This document shows positions 1 to 10,560 of a DNA stretch of 64,000 nt, piece after piece. The DNA is from Sciurus carolinensis (Eukaryota > Chordata > Mammalia > Rodentia > Sciuridae): NCBI RefSeq assembly GCF_902686445.1, contig NC_062219.1, positions 146,426,057 through 146,490,056 on the forward strand, read 5' to 3'. The notes under the pieces were generated by a model that saw nothing but the letters and a program-made list of their open reading frames with translations, did no database searches and was not told the DNA's origin. The position numbers and the translations under genes were made by a program. The number at the start of each line of letters is the position of its first letter. Within the stretch, counting starts at the first letter, position 1.

Positions 1-106
1 CAGTTATTCTATTTCATGGAATGAAGTATTGCCCAACTCCAGAATGGAAAATAAAGACAATTAAGGTCTTTAAGCTAAATTGTGGTGATTCTTTTGTGTG
101 TGTGTG

Positions 107-179
107 CTGCTGGGGATGGAAGCCAGGGTCTTGCACATGCTGGGCATGCGCTCTACCACTGAGCTACATCCCAGCCCCC
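107..179 (-). repeat. ID SINE (tRNA-derived)
   Basis: Read on the minus strand this is a typical rodent ID element: GGGGCTGGGATGTAGCTCAG, then a degenerate A/B-box tRNA-like body ending in CCCCAGCAGC. The short GT-rich run at 95-106 is the decayed A-rich tail. No clear target-site duplication is visible. ID copies at this density point to a rodent. Confidence 0.9.
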
Positions 180-1290
180 AACTGTTGGAATTTGGTTCTT
201 TGACACTTGCAAAGTTGCCGGAGGGGAGTCTGGAGCTATTGGCAGTCATGCCTCCTACTTTGAGAGAAAATGGGGATGGAGAACAGAGGAAAGAAGAGAC
301 AAGAAATGGGGAAGTAGGTGTGGAAGTGGTGACTGGAGAACCTGGGTCATGGGGGCCCAGGGACCAAGTCTGTTCCTGTCCTTTCCAGTTTGCTGATGTG
401 AGCCCAGGTTTTCCTCCTGTGACTTTGGCTAGCTCCAGTTGCGTTTCTGTGACTTAGAAGCAAAGAGGGTGACCCCCAAGGAAGGAAACCTCATTCTGGG
501 GCAGGGGGCTGAGGCACTCAGCTTGCTGGAGACACGTCCCTGAGAGCTCCCCTTCGCCTCAGCTGGCACCTTCTGCAGGAGAGCAGCCGTGCCCACTGTG
601 CAGCTCAGAGTAAGGTCTCCTCGAGGTTGAAATGTTCAGGGCTTATACATTTTCAGGGAAAACAAACGTGAGTTGGGCTGCCAACTTCTTATTTGCTTAA
701 ATGAGAACATGAGAAAAGAAAGGCAGCAGCTCCCAACCTCTTTCACCATCCTTTAGGCAAGATGGGACACTGTCAGACCCTGAAGGTGGACAACAGTCTA
801 GAACGCAGGGTGGTACTGTGAACGGAATAAAGCCCCCGTTTATTTTCGTTGCTCACAAAGCTGGGGAAGCTCACACCCAGGATGCCACCCGGTGTTCAGG
901 GCTATGGCCCCAGAGTGCCTGGGACTCAGACCCTCCAGGGAGATATGGAGCCAAAGGGCAGGGTTTCTCTTCCCAAGCCTGGATGAGAGGCGCTGTTTTA
1001 TTAAACTCTAAATCCGTGGGCAACGGCTCTGTAGCTGTCAGAGAACTGCTTTGCCTTGAGGTCAACAGAACATTAACCCTGTTGCGGGCTCTGGCGTCCT
1101 GCTGGCCTGCTGGCCTTCTCTCCCATGGCTGCCTTTGATGCGCCTGCTCCTCAGTCTGGAGGGTGCAGTGCAGTCCCGAGGAACTTTGTATGAACTTTAC
1201 TCTGGTTCACCCTCAGGCCTCCGATCACCTCTGCCAGCTGGGTTGCTCCCCCTTAGACTTCCCTGTTCTCTACCCCTGTGGTTCTCCTGA
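180..1290. other. No recognised feature
   Basis: Moderately GC-rich single-copy-looking sequence. Short open frames occur on both strands but overlap each other and show no conserved domain or splice context. I see no repeat I can name. Confidence 0.6.
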
Positions 1291-1490
1291 GCCCTAGATG
1301 TGGCAAAGGACCACATAGTCAACACTGGTGACTTTGTGGGCCTCGCAGTCTCCGTTGCAACAACCCAACTCTGCTGAGTTAGGCAAGAACTCACAGGCAA
1401 GAACAGCCACAGGCAATATATAAACAAATGGGTGAGGCCAAGTTCCAATAAAACTTTCTTTACAGAAACAGAGAAGAGCTCCATTTGACC
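1291..1490 (+). mobile_element. hAT-Charlie non-autonomous element, partial
   Basis: Shares the diagnostic body of the family whose consensus runs 'aaagggccagatagtaa ... ggccatacggtctctg ... caataaaacttta'. Here it reads ggcctcgcagtctccgttgc and ends in ccaataaaactttctttaca. The terminal inverted repeats are missing. A near-complete relative lies at 13718-14052. The exact MER subfamily name is not assigned. Confidence 0.75.
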
Positions 1491-1765
1491 CAAGCTTGCT
1501 GAATTGACTCTTGTGCTCAGATGCTATTTCAAGACATACTTAACTCTTTTCTTTTTATTAAAGATGCTAATAACATTGTTACCTTTACCCAGGGGTGTAG
1601 GCAGGAGCTTTGAGTAGCTGTGATTTTACTAATAGTCTAGAATCTGGGTTTTCCCTTTTATCTTGTTACTGAGACTTTATTCTTTGTAAAACAGGGCCCT
1701 GATTTTTTTTTTTTAATAACAGGATTATCTTGTGAACTTTACATGATTTCTCAAAGCAGGAAATA

Positions 1766-1976
1766 CATTTTTGTTTTGCTTTGTTTTTTGGTACTGGGTA
1801 TTGAATCCAGGAACACTGCAATACATCCCCAGTCCTTTTTATTTTTTATTTTGAGATGGGGTCTGGCTAAGTTGCTTAGGGTCTCAGTATTTTGCCAAGG
1901 CTTGCCTTGAATGTGTGATCCTTCTGTCTCCACTTCCGGAGTTGCTGGGATTACAGGGCTGAGCCACCATGTCTGG
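1766..1976 (-). repeat. B1-dID composite SINE with perfect TSD
   Basis: Minus-strand B1-ID fusion SINE. The ID half (ending in the 'gtactgggtattgaatccagg' complement) is followed by a B1 half ending in gccaccatgtctggct. It is flanked by a perfect 16-bp target-site duplication, ctcaaagcaggaaata, at 1750-1765 and 1977-1992. The T-rich tail at 1766-1790 is the reverse complement of its poly-A. The perfect TSD suggests a relatively recent L1-mediated insertion. Confidence 0.95.
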
Positions 1977-2007
1977 CTCAAAGCAGGAAATAAATTTAAT
2001 GTTCTCA

Positions 2008-2390
2008 TTATGGGTTGAATTTATCCCTCCCCTCAAATTTCTGCATTGGAGAATGTGATCTTATTTATAAATAGGGTTTTCACAGATGTAATTAGTTAAG
2101 ATGAGGTCATATATTGACTTAGGGTGGGCCCTAACCAATAAAACGGGCATCTTTATAGCACGGGGAAGTTTGGACCCAGACACAAGGAAATAGGGGAATA
2201 GCATTTGGAGAGATGCTGGCGCAGGCTGAGGAGCCATTAGAAGCTAGGAGTGAGGCCTGGACAGAGTCAGGCCTGTTCTGCCGCCTGCAGAGGGAGCGTA
2301 GCCCTGCTAACACCTAGCTCTCTGACTTCCAGCCTCCAGGACCGTGAGACAATAAATTTGGGTGGCTTAAGTTGCTCCAGTGTGGTGCTT
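2008..2390 (+). mobile_element. MLT1-type MaLR solo LTR
   Basis: Matches the MLT1 LTR plan: tgggttgaattt at the start, 'agttaagatgaggtcata' and 'gggtgggccctaa' in the middle, and 'cttccagcctccaggaccgtgagacaataaattt' near the end. No internal retroviral sequence follows, so it is a solitary LTR. MLT1 is eutherian-wide and old, consistent with the divergence. Confidence 0.85.
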
Positions 2391-3222
2391 CATATGGTGA
2401 ATGAGTTCAGCACCGTTATGAAGGAAGTTGACCCTTGGATCTCTCTCTCTCTCAGCGGTGACGTGCCAATAACAGTAAGAGGGAAGGTTGGGTGTTTTCC
2501 AAAGTGTGACCTGGTTAGAGGTTTTAAAAAGTCGTTGATTTGGGGTTGATCCAGCTTTTTAAGGAGACGCCAGTTAGGCCTCATTGGGAAGGAGAGCTTC
2601 GTTCAAAGACCAGGCCCTTGGAAGGGTCTTCCAGCTGCAGGGAGGGGCTGCAGGTCTTCCTGGGGAGGCGCTGGGCTGCAGGCTGGCTGGAGCCTGATCT
2701 TGTCTTCTGATCATCCCTCATTTCCTCCACCTCCCTGGCTGAGGCTTTCTTCTTTAATCCTTAAGGTATTTTTTGCATTATTTAAACACTTCTAATTCCT
2801 GCTGTTACCAGGACACACAGAAATGGTCCAAACTGTGTTGGAGTGAAGGTAAATGTGAATCACACCATGAAGTCTGTTTTTTAAGTCAAGCATTCTTTCT
2901 CTCTCTCCGTTGTAAGCATGCATTCTTCACGAGTCTCTGCCCAGGCCCTGGGAAGGAGCCTCACACCCCTCCCTTAAAACATGTACTAGGGACAAGCCCT
3001 TCGAAGATAAAACTCCCCCCACCCCCTTTTAAGCTCACTGGTCAATTTCCTGGCAGCCACTAACACCAACATCTGTACCTGTCTAAGAATACAAGTGGCC
3101 TCCAGCAGGCAAGCTGGCTGGACCGCTCCCCTTTCCTCCACTTCACAATTGTTGACTCCATTTCCAATGGAGAGACCCTGCTGCTCCCTTCGCTCTTCTG
3201 TAAGCTTTCCAAGGGGAGGACA
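2391..3222. other. No recognised feature
   Basis: Mixed-composition sequence with a short CT run near 2441 and a C-rich stretch near 3015. No repeat, exon or RNA gene recognised. Confidence 0.6.
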
Positions 3223-3421
3223 GCTGGGCACAGTGGCACATGCCTACAGTCCCAGAGACTCAGGAGGAGGATAAGGCAGGAGGATCACAGGTTCAAGGCC
3301 AGCTTCAGCAAGTAAGCAAGTTCCTAAGCAAATTAGTGAGAGCCTATCTCAAAATAAAAAAAATTATAAAGTGCTGGGGATACAGGTGGTAAAGCACCCC
3401 TGGGTTCAATCCCCAGTACCA
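3223..3421 (+). repeat. B1-dID composite SINE
   Basis: Starts gctgggcacagtggcacatg (B1/7SL-derived part) and ends with the ID-derived tail 'gctggggatacaggtggtaaagcacc ... tcaatccccagtacc'. An internal A-rich linker lies near 3351-3370. The 3' tail is a CCT/CAT-rich simple sequence up to about 3450. No clear TSD found. Confidence 0.93.
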
Positions 3422-4954
3422 GGTCCTCCTCTTCCTCCTCATCATCAAATAAAATCCAAAGGGTAGGAGAGAAGGACGTGTTTGTTAGTGTTTAACATGG
3501 CGCCTGGCACTGACTGATTCTTCCAGAGATCACCTCAGCTCAGCGGGATCCACCAGGCTCTTCCTGGGTGCTCTGCTCCAAGTTCAGCATCGCGGATCTG
3601 TGTCTTGCTGACAGTCTCCCCATCTCCCCTTCTGGTTTCGCCAAGCTCTGGGCTAGCCTGGAAGTGCCCAGAGCGGCTCACTAGTGCTGTCCTGCCAATA
3701 TGCTCTCTGTGCCCCTGGGGCCTGCCCTTGCTGTCTTCCCTTCCCTCGGGGCCATCTGAAGCCCACCCACTCAAGCACCGTTAATGTGCTTTATGGTATG
3801 TTTCTAAGATGGTGAGGCAGACCTCATCCAAGAGGGCACAGGGCAATGGCCCCAGCGACCACTGTAATGAGTCTGGCAGTGCAGGAGAAAGGCTGGGCTC
3901 AGCTCCCTCTCTGCCCCTTCACCTTCCAAACCCGCCAATCCCATGTCCCCTTCCTGTAGACATCTGCTCCTGGCAGCTGTGGAAATGGAGGGGCAGAGTG
4001 ACAGGGAGATGGGAATGGTTGGCCCCGTCTTGACGGTTGGGAAGAGACGGTCCTCTCTCTGCTTGTGTGAGCTCATTTGTTCTGTGACCGAAAGGTCTGG
4101 AAGGGTTTGTGCTGCCCGCCACCAGTCGCTCCTCTTCTGTGTCGTGCCCGCTTTCATCACTGTGCAAGTCACCGCGGGATCGAACTCACTACTCATTCTC
4201 CTGCCTGTTAGGGAATGGCAATGACTTCCGACTTCCATCAGCCTGAAGATCATAAGGCCCGTCGTGCCTGCCGGGTGAAAACTAGGATCCGAGCCTGCTC
4301 CTTGCAGTGCAGGGAACGCGAGGCTCAAAAGGTTGTGTCAGGGGCAACCCTCTCTCTAAAATTAGACTGTCTGAGCTTGCTCGGCAGAGCCTCGGGAGTG
4401 TGCTGGCTTCAGAATCAAGTTCATCTGTGCTCCAAGCTGGCTCTTTTCTTCACGGCTTCCATCTCAGGCAGGCTGTGTGAGAAACACGCTTGCCAGCCCG
4501 AACCCAAAGACTGGACCCAGAGACCTAAGGTCTGGCAGAAAGCCAGGCTTTGCTGACAGTCTTGCAAGGTCAGGTGTCTGGGGGAGGGAGCAGGCACCCC
4601 AAGAGCAGTTACAATCAGCATCTTATCCCCTAGTGTGCCAGGGATCACCCCACACCCGCTTCCCTGTTCCTCATTGGCTGAGTACCATAGGTGTCCAGTC
4701 CTCCTGAATGTCACCTAGGTTGTACTGTCTCTTGTTGGGTTATTTAAAGAAATGTGCCTTTAGTTGTCCCCACCCCCCTTTGCTCTCTTGTGGTGGAAGG
4801 TCCTCTTGGATGGAGCACATCGTACGCTTTATCTCATGTCAGGCTGACTCCTTCCCTATCACCTCCTGTGTGTCGAGAAGCTATGAATTCGTCACACTCC
4901 AGTGTTACTGAATTCTGAACACGGGTCATCGGACTTGCTCTGTCTCACAACTAT
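3422..4954. other. GC-rich unique-looking region, no gene recognised
   Basis: Relatively GC-rich stretch with overlapping open frames on both strands. The longest is 174 codons on the minus strand (3804-4328). None resembles a known family, has a signal peptide or sits in convincing splice context. No repeat recognised. Confidence 0.5.
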
Positions 4955-5095
4955 ATCTTCCAACCTGTTTTCTCATCAGTAGAAAGAGCTTGGGAGAGGG
5001 ATAGTTACTCCCAAAGGTTGCTCTAAGGAATCAATGGAATGATACCGACACAGTGCCTAGGGTAGCCCTGCACCTGAATAAATGGCAGCTCACTC
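4955..5095 (+). repeat. MIR SINE fragment
   Basis: The 3' half of a MIR: 'cctgttttctcatcagtagaaa' corresponds to the conserved MIR core, followed by 'acagtgcctag' and 'gaataaatg' at the end. Highly diverged. Confidence 0.6.
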
Positions 5096-5414
5096 ACTTC
5101 CTGCCCAGCCTCCATTGCTCCCTGTCTATTCACTCTTCCATGAATAGCAGAAAGTGTTCTCTGCTCTTCTCACTATTTCATATTGGCTACTAACATTTTA
5201 TTGCTTGAACTGGTGTTGAAAGCTTTTGCTTTGGGGTCAGCATTTCCCAGATGGCACATGGATCAGCTGAATGGCTACCTCCAAGGGGCTATGGAAATTT
5301 CCCATGTGCTCTGAACCCAGCATGAAGTAATAGGCTTTGGGTTGTATCAGGAAACCTGGAATTGAATGCACCTTGTTGAGCAGCCTTTGAAGTTTTTGCT
5401 TATTTGTTGTTGTG

Positions 5415-5660
5415 CATGGGAAGCAGTACAGTGTGGTGGTTCAGAGCATGTACGTCAAGTCAGGCAAATATGACCTTGGATCCTAGCTTTGTTTCATATT
5501 AATTTTGTGAAGTCAGACAAGTTACTTAACCTTTCTGTGCCTCAATTTACTCATCTTTAAAGTGGGAATCACAATACAGTCTTAGTTGTAAAATTGAACA
5601 AGATTGTGTGCACAGAGGATCTGACATTTGGTGGATACTCAGTAATGTGGGCTACCTTGC
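5415..5660 (+). repeat. MIR SINE, nearly complete
   Basis: Shows the MIR order: acagtgtggtggttcagagc, a diverged tRNA-like head, the conserved core 'agttacttaacctttctgtgcctcaatttactcatctttaaa', and the tail 'ggtggatactcagtaatg'. Ancient mammal-wide SINE. Confidence 0.88.
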
Positions 5661-5924
5661 TGCCATTATCATTTCCTTTGCTAGCAGTTGACTCAGAAAT
5701 CAGTCATGTCTACTCAAGCTCAGTGGAAAAAAGTACCTTCATAGAATCTTAATGATTCAGATTTGCCATTGGCTTAGTCACCCTGAAATTAACATTTTTT
5801 TCATCATCTGCAATTACTTTTGAACTGTGCAGGGTACCATGATTAGAAGAGGCATTTGAGATCATGAACTCTTCTCCCATCCCCCCAGTTATAATCCATT
5901 TGGACAGAAGATAGATGATGTTTT

Positions 5925-6080
5925 GCTGAATGGAAACCTGGACTTGGAATAAGGAAAACCAGGCTCTAATCTCAACTCTGCCATTAACAAATTTCGTGAT
6001 ATTTGGTAAATCGCCATTGACTTTACTTCAGTTTTCTCAGTTGAAACATGAAGTGTTGAACTAGATGTGTCTTAAAGAAT
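5925..6080 (+). repeat. MIR-like SINE, diverged
   Basis: Head 'aacctggacttggaataagga' and core 'tttacttcagttttctcagttgaaacatgaagtg' follow the MIR family plan. Could be MIR3 or a related CORE-SINE. Confidence 0.6.
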
Positions 6081-6826
6081 TTCACAGCAACAATGATCAT
6101 TTGTGTATTTGCAGAACAGATTAAACTGTTTGGGATGCTAGAGATGCAGATGCAAACAAGATGGAGAAAGTCCTGCCCTCTGGGGGTTTGCATTTCAGTG
6201 TGGGGGACAGAGGACAGAATGTGGGAAACTCTAGTCATCAGATGGTGTTGGGCATGGAGAAAACACAGCGGGGAAGGGGCACAGAAAAAACTGGTACATG
6301 TTGGGGAGTTGACTATAATTTAAAATAGCATGGCCTGGCGGGGGCTCAGAGAGGAGGCAACTTTCACCCAGGCCTTAGTGGGTGGTAAGGAAGGCAACCC
6401 TGTGGCTGCCCCGGGGACATGCCTTCCAGGTAGGTGCAACAGTAAAGACTTGGGAGGGGGCGGTGGCCCACCTGGGTGGAGGAAGGGTGGAGGGTTGGAG
6501 TGATAGGAAAGATGAGAAGATGACGTCAGGGCAGTGGTGTCAGGGAGGCTTGACCTGCAGGACCCCGAGGCCATTGTACGGATTGGGCTTTTGCTGTCAG
6601 TGAAACGTCACTCATTGCTGGTTGGAGAAGAAGAGCAATACGTTCTGATTTGTGTTCCCAAAGGATTCCCCTGGCTACTGGGTATAGTCCATAAGGGAGC
6701 AGACACCAAAACGATAGTTGAATGGGAAATCATGGTGGTTTGGACCAGTGCAGCAGCCAGTGAGATGGATACTTTGGATGTACTTTGAAAGAAGAACCAA
6801 CAAGATTTGCTCTTGGATTACCAGTT

Positions 6827-6828
<2 letters not shown>

Positions 6829-6877
<49 letters not shown>
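6829..6877. repeat. (AG)n microsatellite
   Basis: About 49 bp of pure AG dinucleotide repeat inside the antisense L2, at the position where the L2 consensus carries a natural gagagaaagagagg seed. Confidence 0.97.
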
Positions 6878-6880
<3 letters not shown>

Positions 6881-6907
6881 GGGTAAAGGACATCAAGGAT
6901 ACTTTGT

Positions 6908-7000
6908 GGGGCTGAGGCTATAGTTTAGTGGAAGAGCATTTGCTTAGCATATCAAGGCCCTCCATTCAATCTCCAGAACTGCAAACTAAATAAATAAATA
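6908..7000 (+). repeat. ID SINE
   Basis: Starts ggggctgaggctatagttta, then 'gaagagcatttgcttagcatatcaaggccctccattcaatctccagaactgc', with an (AAAT)n tail to about 7000. Typical rodent ID, moderately diverged, inserted in the L2. Confidence 0.88.
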
Positions 7001-7642
7001 TTAAACTTAAAAAGTTAAAAATGTTCTTGGTCTTACTAACCAAGAAGAATGTGATAGACATTGGTTAAGATGGGCAACACTGGAGATGGGGCTGGTTTGT
7101 GGGGAAGATCAGGAGTTTGATGGGAGAAAGTTACTGTTCTTAGGCATCTGAGCAGACAGCTGATTTATGATTCTGGCATTCAGGAGATAGTGTTCAATCT
7201 AGAAGTTGTCAGCTTACAAGTGGTATTACATCCTTGAGACTGGGTGTGCGCACCAAGGGAGAGGTCATAGAGAAAAAGGAATAGAAGTTCAAACCCAGTC
7301 CAGAAAGCTCCAGTAGGGTCAAGGAGGTGAAGACAAACCAGTTAAGTTTCCTGAGAAGTTGTGACCCATGTGGTAGAAGGGAAGTCCAGGAGAACGTGGT
7401 ATACTGGAAGTCAGATGAAGAAAGTGTTCTGATAACCTAATCTATAACTCTGTGGCATTAATTAGTCTGAAGAAATGAATGGAAGGCCATCAGAGCTTCA
7501 TGCATAGTCATGGATGGTAATCCATTTTTCTCTAAGGTTCCTGAAAACTTAAAGCAGGGCTGACGTTAGGCTTGGGTAAGGAGGAAGACCTAGGTTGACA
7601 TTTTTTATGGATTTACCCCTTAATTTTTTCTCAACAGGCAGG

Positions 7643-8106
7643 TTAGCTTTCTATTGTTCTGACAAAATACCTGAGAAAAATAATGTGAAGAAGGAAAGAT
7701 TTGTTTTGGCTCAGGGTTGGTTGCAGAGGTTTCATTCATAGTAATTTGGCCCCATTGCTATGGACTTGCGGTAAGGGAAAACATTGTGGCAGAAGGGCAT
7801 TGTAGGCAGAGAAAATCTGCCTACCTCATGGCAGTCAAGAAGTAGAGAAAGAATCAGAGGGGAAGGGTCCAGAGACAAGATACATCCCCAAGGGTAAAAT
7901 CCTAAGGACCCATGCCCTTCAACTGGATCCTACTTCCTATAGTTTCCCTTACTTATGAATCCATTTAATGGATTAATCCACTGATGAAATCAAAGCCCCC
8001 ATGATCCAATCACTTCTCAAAAGCTCCAACTCTGAACATTGCTGCATTGTAACCAAGCTCTCAACACATGAGCCTTTGTGGGACATTCCAGATCCCAGCC
8101 ATAACA
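7643..8106 (-). mobile_element. MaLR (MT-like) solo LTR with 5-bp TSD
   Basis: Minus-strand ERVL-MaLR LTR. On the plus strand it opens ttagctttctattgttctga, continues 'caaaatacctgagaaaaataatg', and closes 'cacatgagcctttgtgggacattccagatcccagccataaca'. A perfect 5-bp duplication gcagg flanks it (7638-7642 and 8107-8111), as expected for LTR integration. Internal sequence is absent, so it is a solo LTR produced by LTR-LTR recombination. Confidence 0.9.
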
Positions 8107-8111
8107 GCAGG

Positions 8112-8815
8112 TTATACCGTGGACTGACAGATTGGTCCTACGATGAAGCCTGAGCCAGAGACCAGAATAGAATTTGATGAAAGAAAAGGAAACCTGATTC
8201 AAAATCCTTCTCAGTTTCAAGCTGTTAACTGTCCTTGTGCTTCTTTACCTAAACTCCGAATCACTTTTCGGTGACAAATGTGTTGCTGGTTAATGCCTGG
8301 GAGGGTCACTTACTCCCCAGATTCTTCCAAAATGCTGAACTCTATGTCATCCAAGTTGTTTTAGAAGGGCATGTGAAGATGAAAGTCAACCTCTGTCCCT
8401 TTCAGAGATGAATTATGTTGGTCTTTCTTATTATTCCCTCATTTTTAAGAAATGGAAATTCTTTCACAGTGTTTAATGGGCTCCTCACATGTTATTTCAC
8501 GGACCATTACCATAACTGGATAATAAAATTGATGTTTAAAATCCCCTACTTATTCCATGTAAGGTGTGAATATGCAGTGACCATGATTAACCCAAGACAG
8601 AAAAGGGCAGGCGCAAAACCATCAGACATAAAACAAGGAGCTTCTAAAGCTCAGAAAGGGTGCCATGCCTGCCTATTTGGGAGGAAGTGATATTCCTAAC
8701 AGCTATCAATTATGTTCCATATTCCTCCCCTTATTCACAAATCTCATGAGGCAATCTCATCCCCACATGGAGGGAAACTTCTGATTAAATAGTTTACTTA
8801 GGTCCCTATATCAGG
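8112..8815. other. No recognised feature
   Basis: AT-leaning sequence without a repeat or exon I can name. Confidence 0.55.
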
Positions 8816-9062
8816 AGGGGTGTGTTCTAAACTTTCTATTTCCCCCAGAAAAAATAATGTGTTCAAGTCTGAGCCTGCAACACCATAGAATGTAATGAAT
8901 TTGGAGGTAGTGTCTTTAAAGAAGTGATTGGATTTAAATGGATCATATGACCATGTCCCAATCTGGCATGATACATCCTTACAAGAAGAAGAGACTAGGG
9001 ATGTGTGTATACTGAAGAAAGGCAAAATGGTGGCCACCTGCAAACCAGTAAGAGAGGCCTTA
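8816..9062 (+). mobile_element. MLT1 LTR, 5' part (interrupted)
   Basis: 5' portion of an MLT1-type LTR ('tagtgtctttaaagaagtgattggatttaaatg', 'atacatccttacaagaagaagagac', 'ccagtaagagaggcct'). It stops abruptly where a younger MaLR LTR begins at 9063 and resumes at 9458. Confidence 0.82.
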
Positions 9063-9457
9063 TGTTATGGTTTGGATATGACGTGTCCCCCCAAAGCTCC
9101 TGTGTTCATGAAGTAATACGAGATAAAGTGATGATTAGAACTGGACCTATGAGTTCATCCTTGTTTGAATGGACCAACTGAGTGGTAACTGAGGGCAGGT
9201 TGGGTGTGACTGGAGGAGGTGGGTCACTGGGGGCCTGCCCTGAAGGATGAGGCTTCCTTGTGGCCCCTTCCTTCTCTCTCTGCTTCCTGAGCAGCTTCCC
9301 TCCAAAATGTTGTGCTGCCTCACCTTGGGCCCAGAGAAATGGAGTTGGCCCATCATGGGCTAAATCTCCGAAAACCATGAGCCAAAATGAACATTTTTTC
9401 CTCTGAGTTGTTCTTGTTGGGTACTTTGGTCACAGTGACCCAAATCTGGTTAACACA
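9063..9457 (+). mobile_element. MaLR (MT-like) LTR nested in MLT1
   Basis: A complete LTR with canonical TG...CA ends: tgttatggtttggatatgac at the start, 'accatgagccaaaatgaac' and 'gtcacagtgacccaaatctggttaacaca' at the end. It splits an older MLT1. The flanking 5-mers cctta and cctcc look like a decayed TSD. Same family as 7643-8106. Confidence 0.92.
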
Positions 9458-9590
9458 CCTCCGGAGAAACCAAACTTTGTGCTTCTTTGATCTTAGACTT
9501 CCAGCCTCCGGGACTGGAAGAAATAAGTTTCTGTTGTTTAAGCCACCCAGTCTGCGGTATTTGTTGTGGTGGCCTGAGCAGACTAGGACA
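9458..9590 (+). mobile_element. MLT1 LTR, 3' part (resumes)
   Basis: Continues the interrupted MLT1 with 'ccggagaaaccaaac ... gatcttagacttccagcctccgggactgg', 'ataagtttctgttgtttaagccacccag' and the terminal 'gcagactaggaca'. Joined to 8816-9062 it makes one collinear LTR. Confidence 0.88.
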
Positions 9591-10204
9591 GGATTTGGAA
9601 CACTTTTTGTGAAATTTGACCCTTTCTTCATCTTCTACTAAAGTTTATCATATTTGTGCTCCAAGACACTTGACTGCCTGGTCCATAGCATTGGACCATG
9701 GCTGAATGATGGGCTCAGGACAATCAGATCTCTGCCCTAGGAGTTTGTAATTAGAGAAATGAGGAGTGGAGATCAAAGAAGCCATAATGCCACAGAATCC
9801 TGAGACCACATTGGTCTGTGGCTAGAAAGTGCAACAGGGCTTCCCATCAAAGAAGGTGAGGGATTTGCAAAAAGAAAAGCAACTGTGTGTTTCTAGAACC
9901 AGAAGGATGGAAGAGAAGTTGCCTGGTGATGTCTGAGGCCTATAAGACCCTGTTCTTCCTGCCCTTGGATTCTGGAAGTGTCTCCATGTTCTTCCAACAC
10001 ATCTGTTTATTTGCCTGCTTTGAGTGGATTTCCCTTGCTTGCAATCAAACCAAATCAGTCTCCAAGTCATGCTCTATCCCTTGTGTGTGGTCTGGAGACA
10101 GCCCTCTAAAGCAATCTCTCACAGTCCAATGACAGTCCTGATGTACACTCTGTCTCTCATTCGTACATCTTTGTTAGTTCTCTGAACACAGATTAGGTTC
10201 TGTG
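9591..10204. other. No recognised feature
   Basis: Unique-looking sequence. Short antiparallel open frames at 9822-10132 have no recognisable product. Confidence 0.55.
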
Positions 10205-10560
10205 TCACTTGAGTTCTCCAGATAAACAGAACCAGGAGATCAGAGATATAAAGGGATTTATTTCAAGGAATTGGCATATGTCATTGTGGGGCCTGGCAAG
10301 TCGGAATCCATAAGGAAGCCCGCAAACTGGAAACTTCCTTGCAGGTGCCAATGCTGCTGTCTTGAAGCAGAGTTTTTTCTTCCTCAGAAAAACCCTCTGC
10401 TCTGAAGGCCTTTCAACTGGTGAGATGAAGCCACCTATATTATCAAGGGTAATGTCCTTCACTTAAAGTCAACTGTTGACCAGTTAGAAAATTCATTCAT
10501 AGCAACCAGATTAGTGTTTGAATATCTGAGTCCTACAGCTCAGTCCAGCTCAAAACTGAC
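10205..10560 (-). mobile_element. ERVL-type LTR, diverged
   Basis: Antisense ERVL LTR: 'gttctccagataaacagaacca', 'gggatttatttcaaggaattggc' and 'ggaagcccgcaaactgg' follow the reverse of the LTR whose sense 3' end is 'agccaattcct...aataaatctc'. Related in type to the plus-strand copies at 43194 and 43833. Confidence 0.65.

Larger units (their letters stand above)
6130..7440 (-). mobile_element. L2 LINE, fragmented ORF2/3' region
   Basis: Antisense L2. 6130-6230 matches the reversed 3' end (gatgcagatgcaaacaagat, then 'cctgccctctgggggtttgcatt'). 6700-7430 follows antisense ORF2, e.g. 'aaatcatggtggtttggaccagtgcagcagc', 'caagatttgctcttggatta', 'gaagatcaggagtttgatgg' and 'gtccaggagaacgtggtatactggaagtcagatgaagaaagtg'. 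No open reverse-transcriptase frame survives. An (AG)n tract and an ID SINE interrupt it. Confidence 0.72.

Noticed and set aside
107..179. tRNA gene
   Set aside because: The tRNA-like A and B boxes belong to an ID SINE; the element lacks a complete cloverleaf.
3804..4328. 174-codon minus-strand open frame in GC-rich sequence
   Set aside because: No domain, no signal peptide, and competing open frames exist on the opposite strand, as expected by chance at this GC.
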